Part shown: positions 10,732 to 29,741 of the stretch, piece after piece | Layout of the letters: each line of letters begins with the position of its first letter | How positions within the stretch are numbered: position 1 is the stretch's first letter | DNA from: Tethya wilhelma | Lineage: Eukaryota; Porifera; Demospongiae; Tethyida; Tethyidae | Assembly (NCBI GenBank): GCA_964030475.1 | Contig: CAXIPT010000003.1 | Span: 6,578,511 to 6,642,510, forward strand | DNA length: 64,000 nucleotides | Direction: 5' to 3' | Notes under the pieces: generated by a model | What the model was told of the DNA's origin: nothing | Database searches by the model: none | The model's input: only the letters and a program-made list of their open reading frames with translations | Program-made: the position numbers and the translations under genes

Positions 10732-13045
10732 TTATGTGCCAGCACAGCATGGACACGTACCAGTTTGTGTCTCGGCATGTACAGGGGTCTGTGTGCTTGC
10801 ATCTTGACAGCTTTTAGTATTTCCACAAACAACAGTTCCCATAGTCACAGGCAACTCATTGCCACAACTACAAGTTACAGTTCCTGCAGTGGTGAGGCCT
10901 TCACAAAAACAAACAAACAAAGAACAGATGGCAAAATGATTAGAGAAATAGATGGCAACATAGTACTGTTGTGTAGTGTGTCTACCTGTGCATGTGTTCT
11001 GAGGTGTGTGGAGGGCTGTGTCAGTGCCAGGAGGATATACTATTGTTGGAAGTGGTGACAAGTTAGAAGGATGTACTGTAGATGGTGACTGAACATTCTG
11101 TTGAGATGATGCAGCATGCCTCTCACTAGTCTGTGTACCCCATGTGGAGAATGAAGTGTTACTGTGATCAGCTGTTTGTGGGAGGTTTGACCAAGACTGG
11201 AATTGTCTTGAGTGACAGTGACATGGACTAAAGCTCTTAGAATGATTGTGATGACGATGACCAATGGCTGATTTTGGTCGTTGAAGGAACTCTGGGTGTG
11301 TATGGCCTGGTAGTGGGATCTTGGGCCTACTTGGTGTAGTAGATTGGCTTGAATTCCTCTGTGGAGTGCTGTCTATAGAGTGTGCAATGTTTTAAACAGG
11401 TTGCAAAATTGTGTGTGCTGAGAATTCTTATATATTAATTGTAGCTATACTACCTGCTGATGTAGTGGTACTTCCAAATGATCCTGATTGATAGCTCCTG
11501 GCTGATGACGTGAAACTTGAACTACTTGTGCTGGACTGCATGTACCGCATCATATATGAGCCCATTTCAATAGCATGAGAGAGACACTACTACGCGTTTG
11601 TGTTTTACCTTTCTATAGTTTCCCTTGCTTTGTTCTTGTACCATAGGCTATGGTGGTAAGTGGGGTTGGTCAATAAACATTTTATTGATTAACGTAACGA
11701 TACATAAACTTACATCAGAAAGAAGTAATTTTGCTGAATTCTCCATCAATCTTCTTTGATCACTTTTAAATTCCAAACTGACAAAACAGTTGACGTAATA
11801 TTGCATTAATCATCTAAAGGGGCAATGGCTTTACTTTACATTACAGTTTACCTTGAAGGATTATAACCCACAGATTTTGATCTCTTGCGCTACAGTAACA
11901 TTGTCAGATTTATGTGCACAGCTACTACAGGTTTATAATATAGCTACCTGTTTATCCATCCTTTCAAATGACCGAGCATTTGCCTACAATGCAAACAAGG
12001 TGTGCATGCATGGTAGTTGGAGAGAATGCGAAAGTTAAAGTTAGTGAATGAATCAAGCATGTCTTCTCTGAATGGATGTCAATAAGGACCTACCACTCCC
12101 ATCTCCACCAAGTGCTTTCTCACAATGGGATTCCTGAAATAGTGATCAAGATGCTTGTCTTGAAGACTGTTGTAATGTAGAGTCCCCTAAATAATATTGC
12201 AACATTAAAACTTATGGCAAAACAACATACATATCAGTGTTCCATGTGCACGGGCCATCATGGCGTGGATATAGCTAGCAAGTGTTCTAGAATAGTTAGT
12301 CTTAAGACTAATATAATAGTCTATCATGGCAATATATCCATGGCAACACTGTTGCCAGGTGGTGGGTGAATAGTGCCATTGGTGACCACTAGGAAAGTTA
12401 GGGAAGTTAGGGAACTAATCCTAGTCAACACTATAAAGCTGTGGATTTGTGTGAAATGGTTATAATAGGTACTAATGAAAGACTTTATTGAAGGTGATGA
12501 ATATTAAGTGTCAAAGAGTGGCACTACATACACAATACAGTGTACTATGGGCATTGTAGCTATAATATCCATGAGTGTATTATACACAATACTGGATACT
12601 GAGGTGTACATAGAGGCACTAAGATATTAAAGCAGGTGCAATTACATTATCAAAACCAGAAGTAGTTCATGAAGTGATACATCATATCACTCCTGTACAT
12701 TTGCTACATAGAAGTGAGTTACTTGCACCCGCTCTACATATTATTATAATGCATTACTTGATCAGTGCAGTTTTTCCATTCATTAAACAAGTGATTCAAT
12801 TATGGATGAAAATGAAAAATAATATCATATACCCCTAGTCCTTTTCCAAAATGGAATTCCCCAAGAGGATTGAGAGATCCTGATGAATCAAACCCTTCCT
12901 CTCTTCTCTCAACATCAATATAATGCTTCCTGCATACAAAAGTTATGCTTTGCACTCACTGCAGTTTACTGTTATCATTATGCTACCACTGAACTTACAA
13001 CTTCTTTGCTACTGATCTCACTAAGGACTCTGATACTCCATCCAT
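10732..13045 (-). CDS. ERICH3-like protein (N-terminal motif), Ser/Thr-rich, Cys-rich C-terminus
   Basis: Exons with agreeing phases: 12999-13045 (start MDGVSESLVRS), 12833-12929, 12094-12186, two short exons near 11,970-12,006 (ANARSFERMDKQ) and 11,842-11,890 (RKRSKSVGYNPS), about 11,720-11,780 (KSDQRRLMENSAKLLLSD), about 11,610-11,650, 11454 to about 11,593, 10986-11372 and 10732-10898 (stop). The motif YNSLQDKHLDHYFRNPIVRK, followed by HLVEMG, matches the opening of vertebrate ERICH3 (YNSLxDKHL...YF...R.HL...GL), and the later NYRKCLSHAI...MRYMQ also resembles it. ERICH3 is a cilium protein of poorly known function. The remainder is Ser/Thr/Gln/His-rich low complexity, ending in a Cys-rich tail (TCSCGNELPV, CGNTKSC, TCPCCAGT) that could bind metal. 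Orthology is not certain; only the N-terminal motif is recognised. Confidence 0.6.
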
Positions 13046-13369
13046 AGCTGAGCTCGGGCACTGGAATCTTTATCAGTGGAATGACTGGCTGCCATGCAGT
13101 TGCCAAGCAAGTTGATGTAATTACGTAAACATTATGGGATCCGGGAGGGGCTAACGTGCATCTGTTAGTGATCGACCTTTACCAACAACAGTTTCCATGT
13201 CGATGCAGTGCAGCAGAGTACAGCAGTTGCAATATACACAGGACACAACATATAGGTCAAAGCACAAAACAAAAACAACAACAACAACATAGTATTCAGC
13301 ATTAAATTGTTGGTGGAATTTGAGATCTACAGTACAATAATTACTATGACATTGTGTACACAGCCTTGA
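13046..13369. other. Spacer between ERICH3-like start and GHITM stop
   Basis: 324 bases containing the presumed upstream region of the ERICH3-like gene and the 3' flank of GHITM. No other gene was seen; a short CAACAACAACAACAA run lies near 13,275. Confidence 0.5.
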
Positions 13370-14921
13370 TCATCGCCTTTTGTTTCCAGAGGAGCTTGCT
13401 AGGAGAGACAGAATCCTGATGAAGATGTTCACAGTATCGAGATAGATACCCATTGACCTGTGAAACAGATACAACAACATCAAAGGAAGGGCTGATTCAA
13501 GATAGGTAGCAGTATCACCCTCACATATTGATGGGGTCATAGTAGGAAGCTCTCTCTGCATTGTGAATGATCTTCTGCGTGTCGTACAACAGGAACCCTC
13601 CAAACAGCACCAGCCCACCATACATGTAGATTGCATGAAGACCAGAGAACAATGCACCGCCTGGTGCAACAAACATACCACCTACAGCAGGTACATTGTA
13701 AGAGTGACTCAGTATAGGGATTGTCACTTTATAGTGGAGTGATCTAATGCACATTATGGTGTTCTCTCTCACCAATGGAAGCAACAATGACCACCCCGAG
13801 ACCAAGAGAAAGAGGTCCACTCATGTGGAGGTACTTCTCACTGGGAGCACAGGCTGCAGTCAGAGAGAGGCTCCCAACAACACCAGCAGTGTAGAGGGCA
13901 GCTCGGCCAACAAGAGGACCTGGGGAAGAAACCATGAACTAGGACCATAACTACTGATGGAGAAAAAATTATGAGAAGCAGAAGTGCATCAGTGTTTCTT
14001 ACCAGCTATTGCAATCAGTGGTGCCATAGTGGCCCCCATTATGCCACTGAAGAGAGCAAAAGCTCCCAGCTTGAGAGGAAGGGACTCTGGAGTGTAAGGA
14101 ATGGAGTGACACATGATGGATGACCCAATAGTGCCAACGAAAAATAGCACCATTGACTGAAGGGAGGAGTGTGGGAGTGTGTGCATGAGAGACATAGAGA
14201 AAATGAACATCTGAGGTAATACAGTAGATGGACTCACAGCAATAGGCCTAGCAGCCAAGAACCTCATCACTGAGGAGGACCTGGTAGCAGCAAAGGCAGA
14301 CAGGGCGGTAACACCAAGACCAGACACAAAGTAGCCGTAAGTCCGATTGATTCTTTGCCTCACCTCCTCAGGCCAAAATCTACAATAATGACATGTAAGA
14401 AAAACACTTTTAAAATGAGCCACAGAAAATAAATGTGTACACATATACAGCTATGCAGAGCCAGACAAGAATATCTATCTACTCTTGATGTTAGTCACCT
14501 ACCCAGCTCTATCAATAGCTCCTGCTTCGTTTGATAGACCCATACCATAAAAGCACAGACTACCAATAGCAAATGCACACCCTCCACCAAGAATGGCACG
14601 ACCCAGCCGATCACCTAGACAGACAAGATCAAAACGACTCCTCAAAAGATGTATATGTAAATCTATGCACATGTACTGTGTTCTCTATAACATACCACTG
14701 AGTCTTGTTCTAGGAGCTGCTTCCACTGGGATGGCTTTCACTGTGGAGTTGGCTTCATTAGAGAAGAGCCTCTTCCATGCCTGCCTTTCTCCTCTCACTC
14801 TTCCACTATAGAACTGCCTCCTTGAGACATGGTGTAGCCAGTTCATGGGTGTGTAGATGGGTCTACTCAAGGCACAGACACGGATCGCACTCCTCCCAAC
14901 AGTATAGACAATGGCTGACAT
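13370..14921 (-). CDS. GHITM: Growth hormone-inducible transmembrane protein (GHITM/TMBIM5)
   Basis: Seven exons: 14696-14921, 14503-14614, 14238-14379, 14003-14156, 13773-13919, 13525-13681, 13370-13457, together 342 codons with agreeing phases; human GHITM is of similar length. The start is the ATG at 14921, directly after a possible acceptor. The first exon is a basic, Ser-rich mitochondrial presequence. Then come about seven or eight hydrophobic segments of the Bax-inhibitor-1 fold. Diagnostic stretches are GRAALYTAGVVGSLSLTAAC, APSEKYL, MYGGLVLFGGFLLYDTQKII, YYDPIN and YLDTVNIFIRILSLLA. The family sits in the inner mitochondrial membrane, supports cristae and cytochrome c retention, and acts in Ca2+/H+ exchange. 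It lies head-to-head with DRC11 across 362 bases. Confidence 0.96.
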
Positions 14922-15283
14922 CTTTACTGACAACTGCAAGGGAACACCAAGTTAAAATATGCTGATCTATAATAACACCACGGCTAAGATATGGCTGATG
15001 CAATCAGAAGTAGGAAGTTTTTTTTCTAATTAATGCCCACCAGAAACAGTGCCCAGCAAAGTGTACATGTTGAAAGTCCAGCTACCATAAAAGATATCAC
15101 AGATGTAAGGTATTTACATCAATGCAAACTCACCAAGTCCAAATTTCCCTTGCTTTGGTGTGGACTGAAAATTGCTGCGAAGAAATCGCGAATCGCTCGG
15201 CAATGTCACATGACTTGAATAGTTACCATGGTAACTTGTGTTCGCCATGTGTTTTCCAAACAGTTGAGCCAGGTCTTGCAGCA
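14922..15283. promoter_or_regulatory. Divergent promoter region, GHITM / DRC11
   Basis: The 362-base interval between two divergent start codons probably serves both genes. It contains a possible non-coding 5' exon end before the GHITM ATG (CTTGCAG at about 14,934-14,940) and no obvious TATA box. A near-palindromic CATGGTAACTTG motif lies at about 15,229-15,240. The call rests on gene layout only. Confidence 0.45.
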
Positions 15284-21487
<6,204 letters not shown>

Positions 21488-21772
21488 TTTCCAAAAACAC
21501 ACTTTGTCAGGTACTCTTATTATCTCTTTTTTTTTTTCGTTCTTTGACCTTACAGTACAGCAACCATGTCACTTCCTATACTATATGTAAATAATTTTAT
21601 TGCCAGTTTACATATTATTGATCTTCAAGGTGGTGCTCACATAATTCATACACACATTAGGTAGATAGTATTCCTCTAGCTTACAATTGTGTTTTTGCAC
21701 AAACTAGTTACATAAAAGCAGTATTGAGAAGAGCAAGTTTTGGGTTAAAATACAGGACAGATGGCTTGTTTG
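21488..21772. other. Convergent 3' spacer
   Basis: 285 bases between the DRC11 stop and the stop of the four-TM gene, AT-rich, with a T11 run. Possible polyadenylation region for both genes; nothing else was seen. Confidence 0.5.
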
Positions 21773-22562
21773 CTAAATTTCTTCACCACACCTTCGTTTT
21801 GACTCGTAACATATCACCACGAGAATCGCCACAGCATAGAAGACTGCAAATATACACGCCACACCGACGGCCACTACAGTCATGATCATGATGAGATTAT
21901 CGCACAGCTCTCTATTTTCTAGCCACACCGGAAACACTGCCTCCAGGTAGACAATAGACCAAGCCACCCAGGCAAAGAGACAGACAGCCTCCACCAGGAA
22001 CCACACGATGGTGAGCACGGCACAGCCACAGTACTTGATGAGGCAGAGGATGATGGAGATGTTGACGTCCACTATGATGAGGACTATTCCCGTGAGGAGG
22101 AGGAGAAGCTTGAGGGGGAAGCTTGTGCTGGCAAAGCTTGCTGCTAGGGTGCAGTTGACTTGAGGGATGGAGCCTTCTCCAGAGGGGGCCATTGGGGCAT
22201 AGCTGAATACTCCTGCAGAGTAGTCAATTGCAATTGCTTGTGCATTTTTAATAGACTAAGCGATTTTGTAGTTTATCTCTTTAGTAATCTCACCTATTAT
22301 TAGTGCAATTATTCCCAATAAAAAGCCGATCAAGTGAACCACGATGATTCCCAATTTAGCAACTGTAAAATTGAAAATCATAATATTGTTTATAGATACA
22401 ATGTCATATGATGGATCATTGCTGTTATAAAAGTTTAAAATTTATGATGTGCTTGACATGATTGTTGTTCACATCATGTGTACAGTGATTCTTACATCTG
22501 GGCTCTAGCAGCTCTTCAGAGTAGAGTCCAAAGCTTCTCACTGTCTTCCTTCCACCAGCCAT
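21773..22562 (-). CDS. Small four-TM membrane protein, family not recognised
   Basis: Three exons, 22496-22562, 22294-22362 and 21773-22212, give 191 residues with agreeing phases. The start MAGGRKTVRSFGLYSEELLE is basic and cytosolic-looking. Four hydrophobic segments follow: LGIIVVHLIGFLLGIIALII, LLLLLTGIVLIIVDVNISII, LTIVWFLVEAVCLFAWVAWS and MIMTVVAVGVACIFAVFYAV. The first loop has one Cys (VNCTLAA), the last one Cys (RELCDN). The tail is YESKRRCGEEI. The topology is tetraspan-like, but the tetraspanin CCG loop and the claudin WxxW signature are absent. I do not recognise the family. Confidence 0.75.
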
Positions 22563-23119
22563 CTCAGCTATCACAGCACTCTTTCAATCTTGAGACAAAG
22601 GAGATTATTAATCTTTACTTTCCACATTAACACAATGTCGCAATCATTGATCATGAAATTTCTATAACCTAAGTATCTACCTGTTTGAAAAATCTCACAG
22701 TATTCTACACTTTTGATAACTTTCCTTTTGGTTTATGATCTTGTGATTTGGTGCCAACTTCAATTAGAGGCTCTGAACTTGCCAAAATTCTTTAAGTGGA
22801 GCATACATTCCTTCATCATCAGTTAAATACCTCACCATTTACACAGCAGCTGCACCGTAGATGCAACTTACATATATACTTACATAGCTAAGGAATCAAA
22901 ACTTTTAATTTGAAGCAATATTATGGTGCACATAAGAACATGCACAGCAACAAAATAAGTGAAAGATCACAAAAATTGATACCAATGGGTATTATAACTG
23001 AAAATCAAAACTAAACCGATCAACCTGTATATACAGCAACACACACACACATACCACACAGTATTACATATTATTATTATCAAACTAATAGAAATCATTC
23101 AATTAATTCCACATGTACA
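22563..23119. other. Intergenic, upstream of the four-TM gene
   Basis: 557 bases, AT-rich. No gene, RNA or transposon was recognised; a short CA run lies near 23,040. Confidence 0.5.
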
Positions 23120-23476
23120 CTAAAGCAACCATGCGTTGATAAAACACCCTGTCTGCTGAGAACATGTCCGGAAGATTTTAGCAGCATTCAAAGACGGATA
23201 CCCTTTACCAAATCCCACACTGACAAGGAAATCCTTTCTTGTGCTTTCCCTAGCATTGCCAGCGAAAGTAGGAAAGTACGATGTGTTTCCTTCAGCTTGA
23301 ATGTCTCCTTGGAGATGGAGGAGAGAGTAGACTGTGTTGTAGTGGGCTTTAAGGACCAAGGGTTCAGAGTTCAGATGGTTCTGGTCACTCTCCAGGAGAG
23401 AGTTGAGGGGGTAGATGTAGATGGAGCCACTGTAAGAGCCCATGATCAGCTTGGTTGGAGTGAGCAGAACTGAGGC

Positions 23477-23510
<34 letters not shown>

Positions 23511-24615
23511 TAGCCAATCATAATTAATGCATACCACATACAGTCTATGGAATACAAAATTAATCCTGTGATGACCATGCATGCAATCACCCAATGCAGT
23601 CACCACTCTGACTCATCTTTCTCTCTCCCAGCGTAGTATAGATTCGTACCTGAATGAGTCCACAAGATGGTCTTCACACACTGTTTGGTGAGGACATCAA
23701 TCAACACAATAGCGGACGCCTGGCTGGTCTGCAGCACCACCACCACCATGCTCCCATCGTGGTTCTCCTTCATTCTCCTCACCGACACCTCAGCGCCGGT
23801 GATGTCACTCCCCACGTCAACGTACGTCACACTCATCAGATCTTCAATGGAGTTGGTGGCCCATGCCACGTTGTCACTCCTAGGCAGGCTCCACACTTCA
23901 AGCTGGTTTGAGTTGCCCCCACACCACACCTCAATGGTAGTTGGGCACTCTGCACTCTCAGTCTCACCAATCCTAGCAAAACTTGCTTCAGTTGGGTTCC
24001 TCTCTGTACTAGGGGTGACTGTGGCATCCTCCTCTAAAGCACCCCTCTCAGGAGAGACCTCCTCGTTGGTTGTAGTGGCCCCCTCTTTAGAACCCCCTTC
24101 ATCGATGGTAGCCCCTTCGTTAATATCTTCATTAGCCACATTGTCCTGATTAGCATTTCCAGTCTCTTTGCCTTCAGTAGTGTGTTGGCCATGAGTGGGT
24201 GTGGTGCTTGCAACGGGTATACACGTCATGGAGTTCAGTTGACGGAATTTAGTGATAGAGTAGCAACACTGTCTCCACTCTGTCACGTTGAAAAGGCTGT
24301 TTCGAAGTCCCTGACTGCATTGTTTGATGTGAACCTGTCTACTCTGATATCCAATGACTAGGAGCTTACTCAGAGTGTGGTAGTAAATCTCAACAATCTC
24401 TCGATGTTCGTAACCATCTGTGCAGAGAGTAGTCGGATCAGAAACGGACTTTATTCCACTTGCATCGTAGAGGATGAGCTTTCCATCTGAACAGCCGACC
24501 AGGATCTCTTCCTCGGGTGTCATGAACACAGCTGTCACACTGTTGTTTCGAACCTCCCCCAGAGACTGAGAGACAACAGAGGATACATATAAAGCACGTC
24601 AAAGTGTAAGTATAC

Positions 24616-24646
<31 letters not shown>

Positions 24647-27600
24647 AAGCACGTCAAAGTGTAAGTATGAAAAAAAAAAAAACTAGGTAGACATGTGTAT
24701 TTGAAATTTGAAACTGGGTTGTACAAGATCTAGTAGGTGAGTACACTTGAGTTATACATTAAAGATTGAAAAGTGAGTTTTTATGTACCTCGGCTTGGAG
24801 TTCACTCTGAAGCGCTTCATTGAGATCGTAACGAACAACAGCTATTGTGGTAGTGCTAGCATCAGGAGCTGACAATCCAATGCACAGAGAAAAGGTCCCT
24901 TCATCCTCATCAACCATCTCGTGAGTTGCAGACACTCTAAAGCCCTGGTGAAGAGTGAAGGTATCCAGCAGTAAGCTATGAGGCTCTCTACACAGTGGCT
25001 CCCATCCCATTCCGGGAGTAAGACCAGTCAGGTGCTTTATAGCTTCACAGAGGCTCTCGGCTGATGGTCGTTTGAAGTGCTCTTGGTGCCAGCAATCTTC
25101 CAGGAGTTGGTAGAGGAGAATTGGGTAGTGAGGATCCTATGGGTGGAAAGATAGCAGTAGATTGTGAGGTTACATACAGTGCTGTGTGTATATGGGGCTG
25201 GGAGGGCATAGCTCATATCACTCTGAATAAGTTTGGTACCTTGTCAAAAAACTGCGGTCTCTTTCCAGCTTCAAGCATATTCCTGTATTCAGCCTCTCCC
25301 ATGTTGATGAGTGGAAGACGTCTGAGACACATGAGCTCATACAGACACGAGCCAAGAGAGAAAATGTCAACCTTCAGGGACACAGAATACAACATTCAAC
25401 ATCTCAACACACTATAATGTTCATGAAAAAGAGAAGGAAAAACAAAAACAAAAACAAAAACAAAAACAAACAAACAAACAAACAAACACCTTTTCTGTGA
25501 GACCAATTGAGGTGTTTGAGGAGACACACTCAGGGACAAACTGTCTGAGTCCACCAAGGTTCTTGGACTTGTAAGCCAGTGGGTTAGCACAGATGCCCAT
25601 ATCTGTCAGTTTGACAAGGACACCACACTCTTGGTGTTTCTGGCCTTCGTAGCAGTTGTGACCGACTTCAGGAAATTTGAAAACAAGGATATTGCTGTTT
25701 TTCAGGTCACGATGAACTATACCCACTTCCCTTGGAGAGTGCAAGTAGGCCAGTGCACTTGTTACCTGAAGCAAAATACAATTTAAAATTAGTGTATTGT
25801 GACATTAATACAAAGAAGCATTGTACCTGTAAAAGAGCGAGGAAAATTGATGTTGGACAAAAATTTGCTTTTGACTTTTCGTGCAACTTTCTTATATGCT
25901 CCAGACTCTTCAGTGGAGCCCACTCAAGCAAGAAACAGTGAGGGTTGGTGAAGACTCCTATAAACCTGACAATGAAAGGGTGGTGGAGAGAACTGAGCTT
26001 GTTCAGTTCGTAACGCATGTCACTGTAACTCTTGGTCAACTCCACAGCTGTCTCGGGCACAAGGGGTCCACCTTCTTGGTCAAATATCTTGACAGCCACC
26101 TCCAGCTCACCCTCACACTGCACGGACACAGAAACACACAGAGAGGATCGAGTTAACATCATCTAAACTAAAACACAATACATGTATACGCACGTCTGTC
26201 AAAAGTTTTCTATGAAACACGGCTCCAAATGAGCCTCTAGCTTCAGGGTTATCCCCTCTGTTGATGGGAGCAGAGAGATTTCCTTGGTCGAGCTTTACAT
26301 CAGCCAGATCAGCAAAAACCTACATCAATAACACAACAAGGACTCTGTACTCAAGAAGCAGCAACATCATAACTGTCTTACCAAGTCAGGCGTAAGATAC
26401 TCTATTTCTATCGGACCATGAATGGGACAGATGACATCATCGGAAGTGAATGTCTGTTTGATACAACTGTCAACGGTGAATACAGCTATTGAATTCTCAG
26501 GTAAGGTGACCTCAGGCTGATTGAAGCTATCAGCCTGGGCCTCTTGAAGTTGGGAGCCATGTCTTCTTTGTCGAGGGTTATTAGTTGGAAGGGTACCATT
26601 TGTGAGTGGAAGAAAATGAGGCTGAAGTGCTTCTGCTGGATTGATGCTGACACTGGCCCAGAGTGGTCGCTGGTTTTCGTACATTTGAGGTCTTTCATCT
26701 TTATCTCCATAGCACAATGGACAGGGGACGATATGTAGCAGGTCGTTTATCGAGTAGATCCCTGTCGTAATGAGATGCTCACAGTGGTTCTTGAGAACCT
26801 CGTCGACAATCTCAAGAGCTTTGGCAAGGATTTTTGCACTCAGAGCTGGAGTCAGACCAGCAGGAGATGGCTGGTTCTTTCCGACGTAGATCTCGGGCAC
26901 AATGACCTCTATGACCTCCTTGAAGTTTCTGGGGATTGGCTGCCAGCCCTGATCCCCTTGGAAGTGAAACTCCTTCACTTGCCTTTGCCGAATAGAGAAT
27001 ACGCTATCAGTTTCCTCCTTAATGGTTTCTTGGGGGTCTTCAAACTCGTGGCGATGAAGACTGTTCACTCGGAGAACGAGGGTATCTCCAGCATACAGGA
27101 TGATGCCCGTCTTCCAATAGACCCAAGACACCTCCACAGTTCCAATCATGGTCCTGAGGCGATGGGAGGGCACGGCAAACTGTGAGGCTGACTCTTCCGG
27201 CATAGCATTTCGTATGATCTGTTGAAAGTCAGACTTCTGAATAAAGAGGGCAATGAGTTTGCTCCAGAATCCAGAGGCCATTGGTGGCATCAGGAGCATC
27301 CTCCTGTAGATGAGACCCGTCGACTTCACATAGAGCTGAGCATCGTCCGTGTCGTTAACGGCAAGAGCTGAAATCGAGGGAACGGCCTCGTTTGAGAGAT
27401 CACTGCGCTGACACTGGTACCGCTGTGCTCTTGGGAAGGAGCCCCACTCTGCCCTCCGAGTGAGGACGGGGTCAGGATCGATGGCCGAAGGAACGAGGCA
27501 GTAGTCACGGTTGACTTGATGGATGATGTGAAGCTCGTGGAGAAACGTCCGTATCAACTTGCTGATGTTCTCATCACACCCTTGTTCCTGAAACTCATGG

Positions 27601-28036
27601 TTCATCGCTATAGAGCTTAGTAAACCAAACCGGTCATCTGGAATTGGTAGAGAGAAGAAAAGTGAGGTCATCTATGGTAACCAAAGTATCTACACAAGTA
27701 TAAGTACTGAACTCTACAAGGAATACCACAGATTAGGAGATTTTTGCCACTAAAACTTCCGCTAGTTAATTTTCAACACATGACTGATTCAGTAAAGATC
27801 GCCATGTGATTTAAATTTTGTGTTTTTCATCAATTTGCTAGTAGCAAAAAAATTTTATGGCAAAAATTTCCAGATCTAAAGTAGATAATTTGTACCTCCT
27901 GGTCTTCCAGCATTTCGTACCAGTGAGCTGACATTGTCTGGTGATATAACAAGGGCGCAGAGGTCAAACCATCTCTGGGGGTCAATGATGTAGTACTTGT
28001 CAATTACAGGGATATTGAAGTGTAGGATTACACCAG

Positions 28037-28077
<41 letters not shown>

Positions 28078-28078
28078 N

Positions 28079-28156
<78 letters not shown>

Positions 28157-29705
28157 ATGGAGTTCAAATAGTACACACAGTGTTTGTTTACATACACTGA
28201 GAAAGTACACTCACTAGTTGCATAAAGAAAGCTAACAGCGGTTTCCACCTCCTCAGGATTGTCAATAATATCTTTCACTTCATTGCTGATAAGAGAAGAT
28301 AATCAAAAACAACTTTTACAAGAATTGAACCCCAAGTAGAGTCAAGTGAGTGTGTGCTATTGAAACATTTCCTTAATTGGCAAACTTGCCATTCAAGGAC
28401 AAAAGCAGCCTAACTTGATAAGATTCACAACCATTTCTCCTACGTGTACATGAGATACGTAGTGAGAACTAAAAGTACTCCTACACTCACCAAAATTTGT
28501 TCTTCTCCATGACTGGTGGACTTCTACGGTCTCTGGTAAACTTTGCAAGCTCTTCGATGCGTTTTCTCAACAGGTCATAGCTGCATGGGATCTTCTCCTG
28601 AAGGATCTTGATCTTCAAACCAGTGGAGAGCTTACTCTCAGAGTCTGGAAATGTAATACAGCTAGTCACAAAATGAAGCAGACAGAAAGGGATGTACATA
28701 CTTTCTTGGGTGTGTTTGTGAATGTGGTTCTGTGTGGAGTAATGAAGGGGAAATATGGAGCTAAACATGTGAGCAAGAGTATTGTGTGACCTATGTGTAC
28801 ACAGTTCAATCATGTGACCGTTAGGTACTCTAGCTCTACACGTGTGTGGCCAACTATGTCATCTCAAACACAGAGGGAATATTTTTCTGGCTTATTGCAC
28901 AAGGAAACTACACAGTCAACACTAGGATCTACATGCATACACACGTAATCACACACACTCACACACATACCTCGAGGTGAATCAATCTCCATTGCGGTGT
29001 TGTAGATGATGTCATTCAACCGGTCCAAATTGTACGACCTCCCCTTCACAGGACACCCTATGAAACACACCTCCTTGATGTTCGGGTAGCCCTTGCTGTT
29101 GACACGTCCAAGCTTATACCTCTCCAACAACTCTGCCCACTTGCGGCAACTCTGTTCTCGGTCTTGTTTAGGAATTTTGTCGATATGTGTGCCGACTATG
29201 ATGACTGTGTGAGCAAAACCTTGGGCCCTAGCCTATGGTGTGTGTACGTGTGTGGGGGTAATAATTAAAACTCATGACAACAAAAGTCTAAATTGAAAAA
29301 AAGCAAAAATGTGCCACCTGTGAGGCTCGAACTCACGACCTTCAGATTATGAGACTGACGCGCTGCCGACTGCGCCAAGGAGGCAGCTGACAAACGCTTT
29401 CACGTAAAGCAAGATCACACTGGTGTGCTTGTATTGTATGGGCATAAGTATGCGTATAATATTATGACTGTCATGCAATCAATGCAAAAAGGATTAACCA
29501 TACTGTTAAACTGAAGGGTTAGCTATTCTCTTGAATAATTTCATGTCCCACCTGCATGTTTTGTAGCCATATGCTGAGGCTCTCAATGCCAGCCTCTCCA
29601 TCCAAGACATTCCATACCAAAAGATAGAGAGCCCTGTTTGTCAAGAAACACTGGTGAGTGACATAGTACTCCTCCTACAAGAACAGACCACAAAGAACAT
29701 ATACC

Positions 29706-29741
<36 letters not shown>

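Noticed and set aside
23654..24149. Plus-strand frames opposite the LRRK WD40-like exon
   Set aside because: Antisense shadows; the minus-strand frame has conserved domain content and correct splice sites.
28079..28152. Long Ser-Leu or Arg-Glu repeat 'proteins' over the GA/GT runs
   Set aside because: Simple microsatellite translation; the sequence is intronic.
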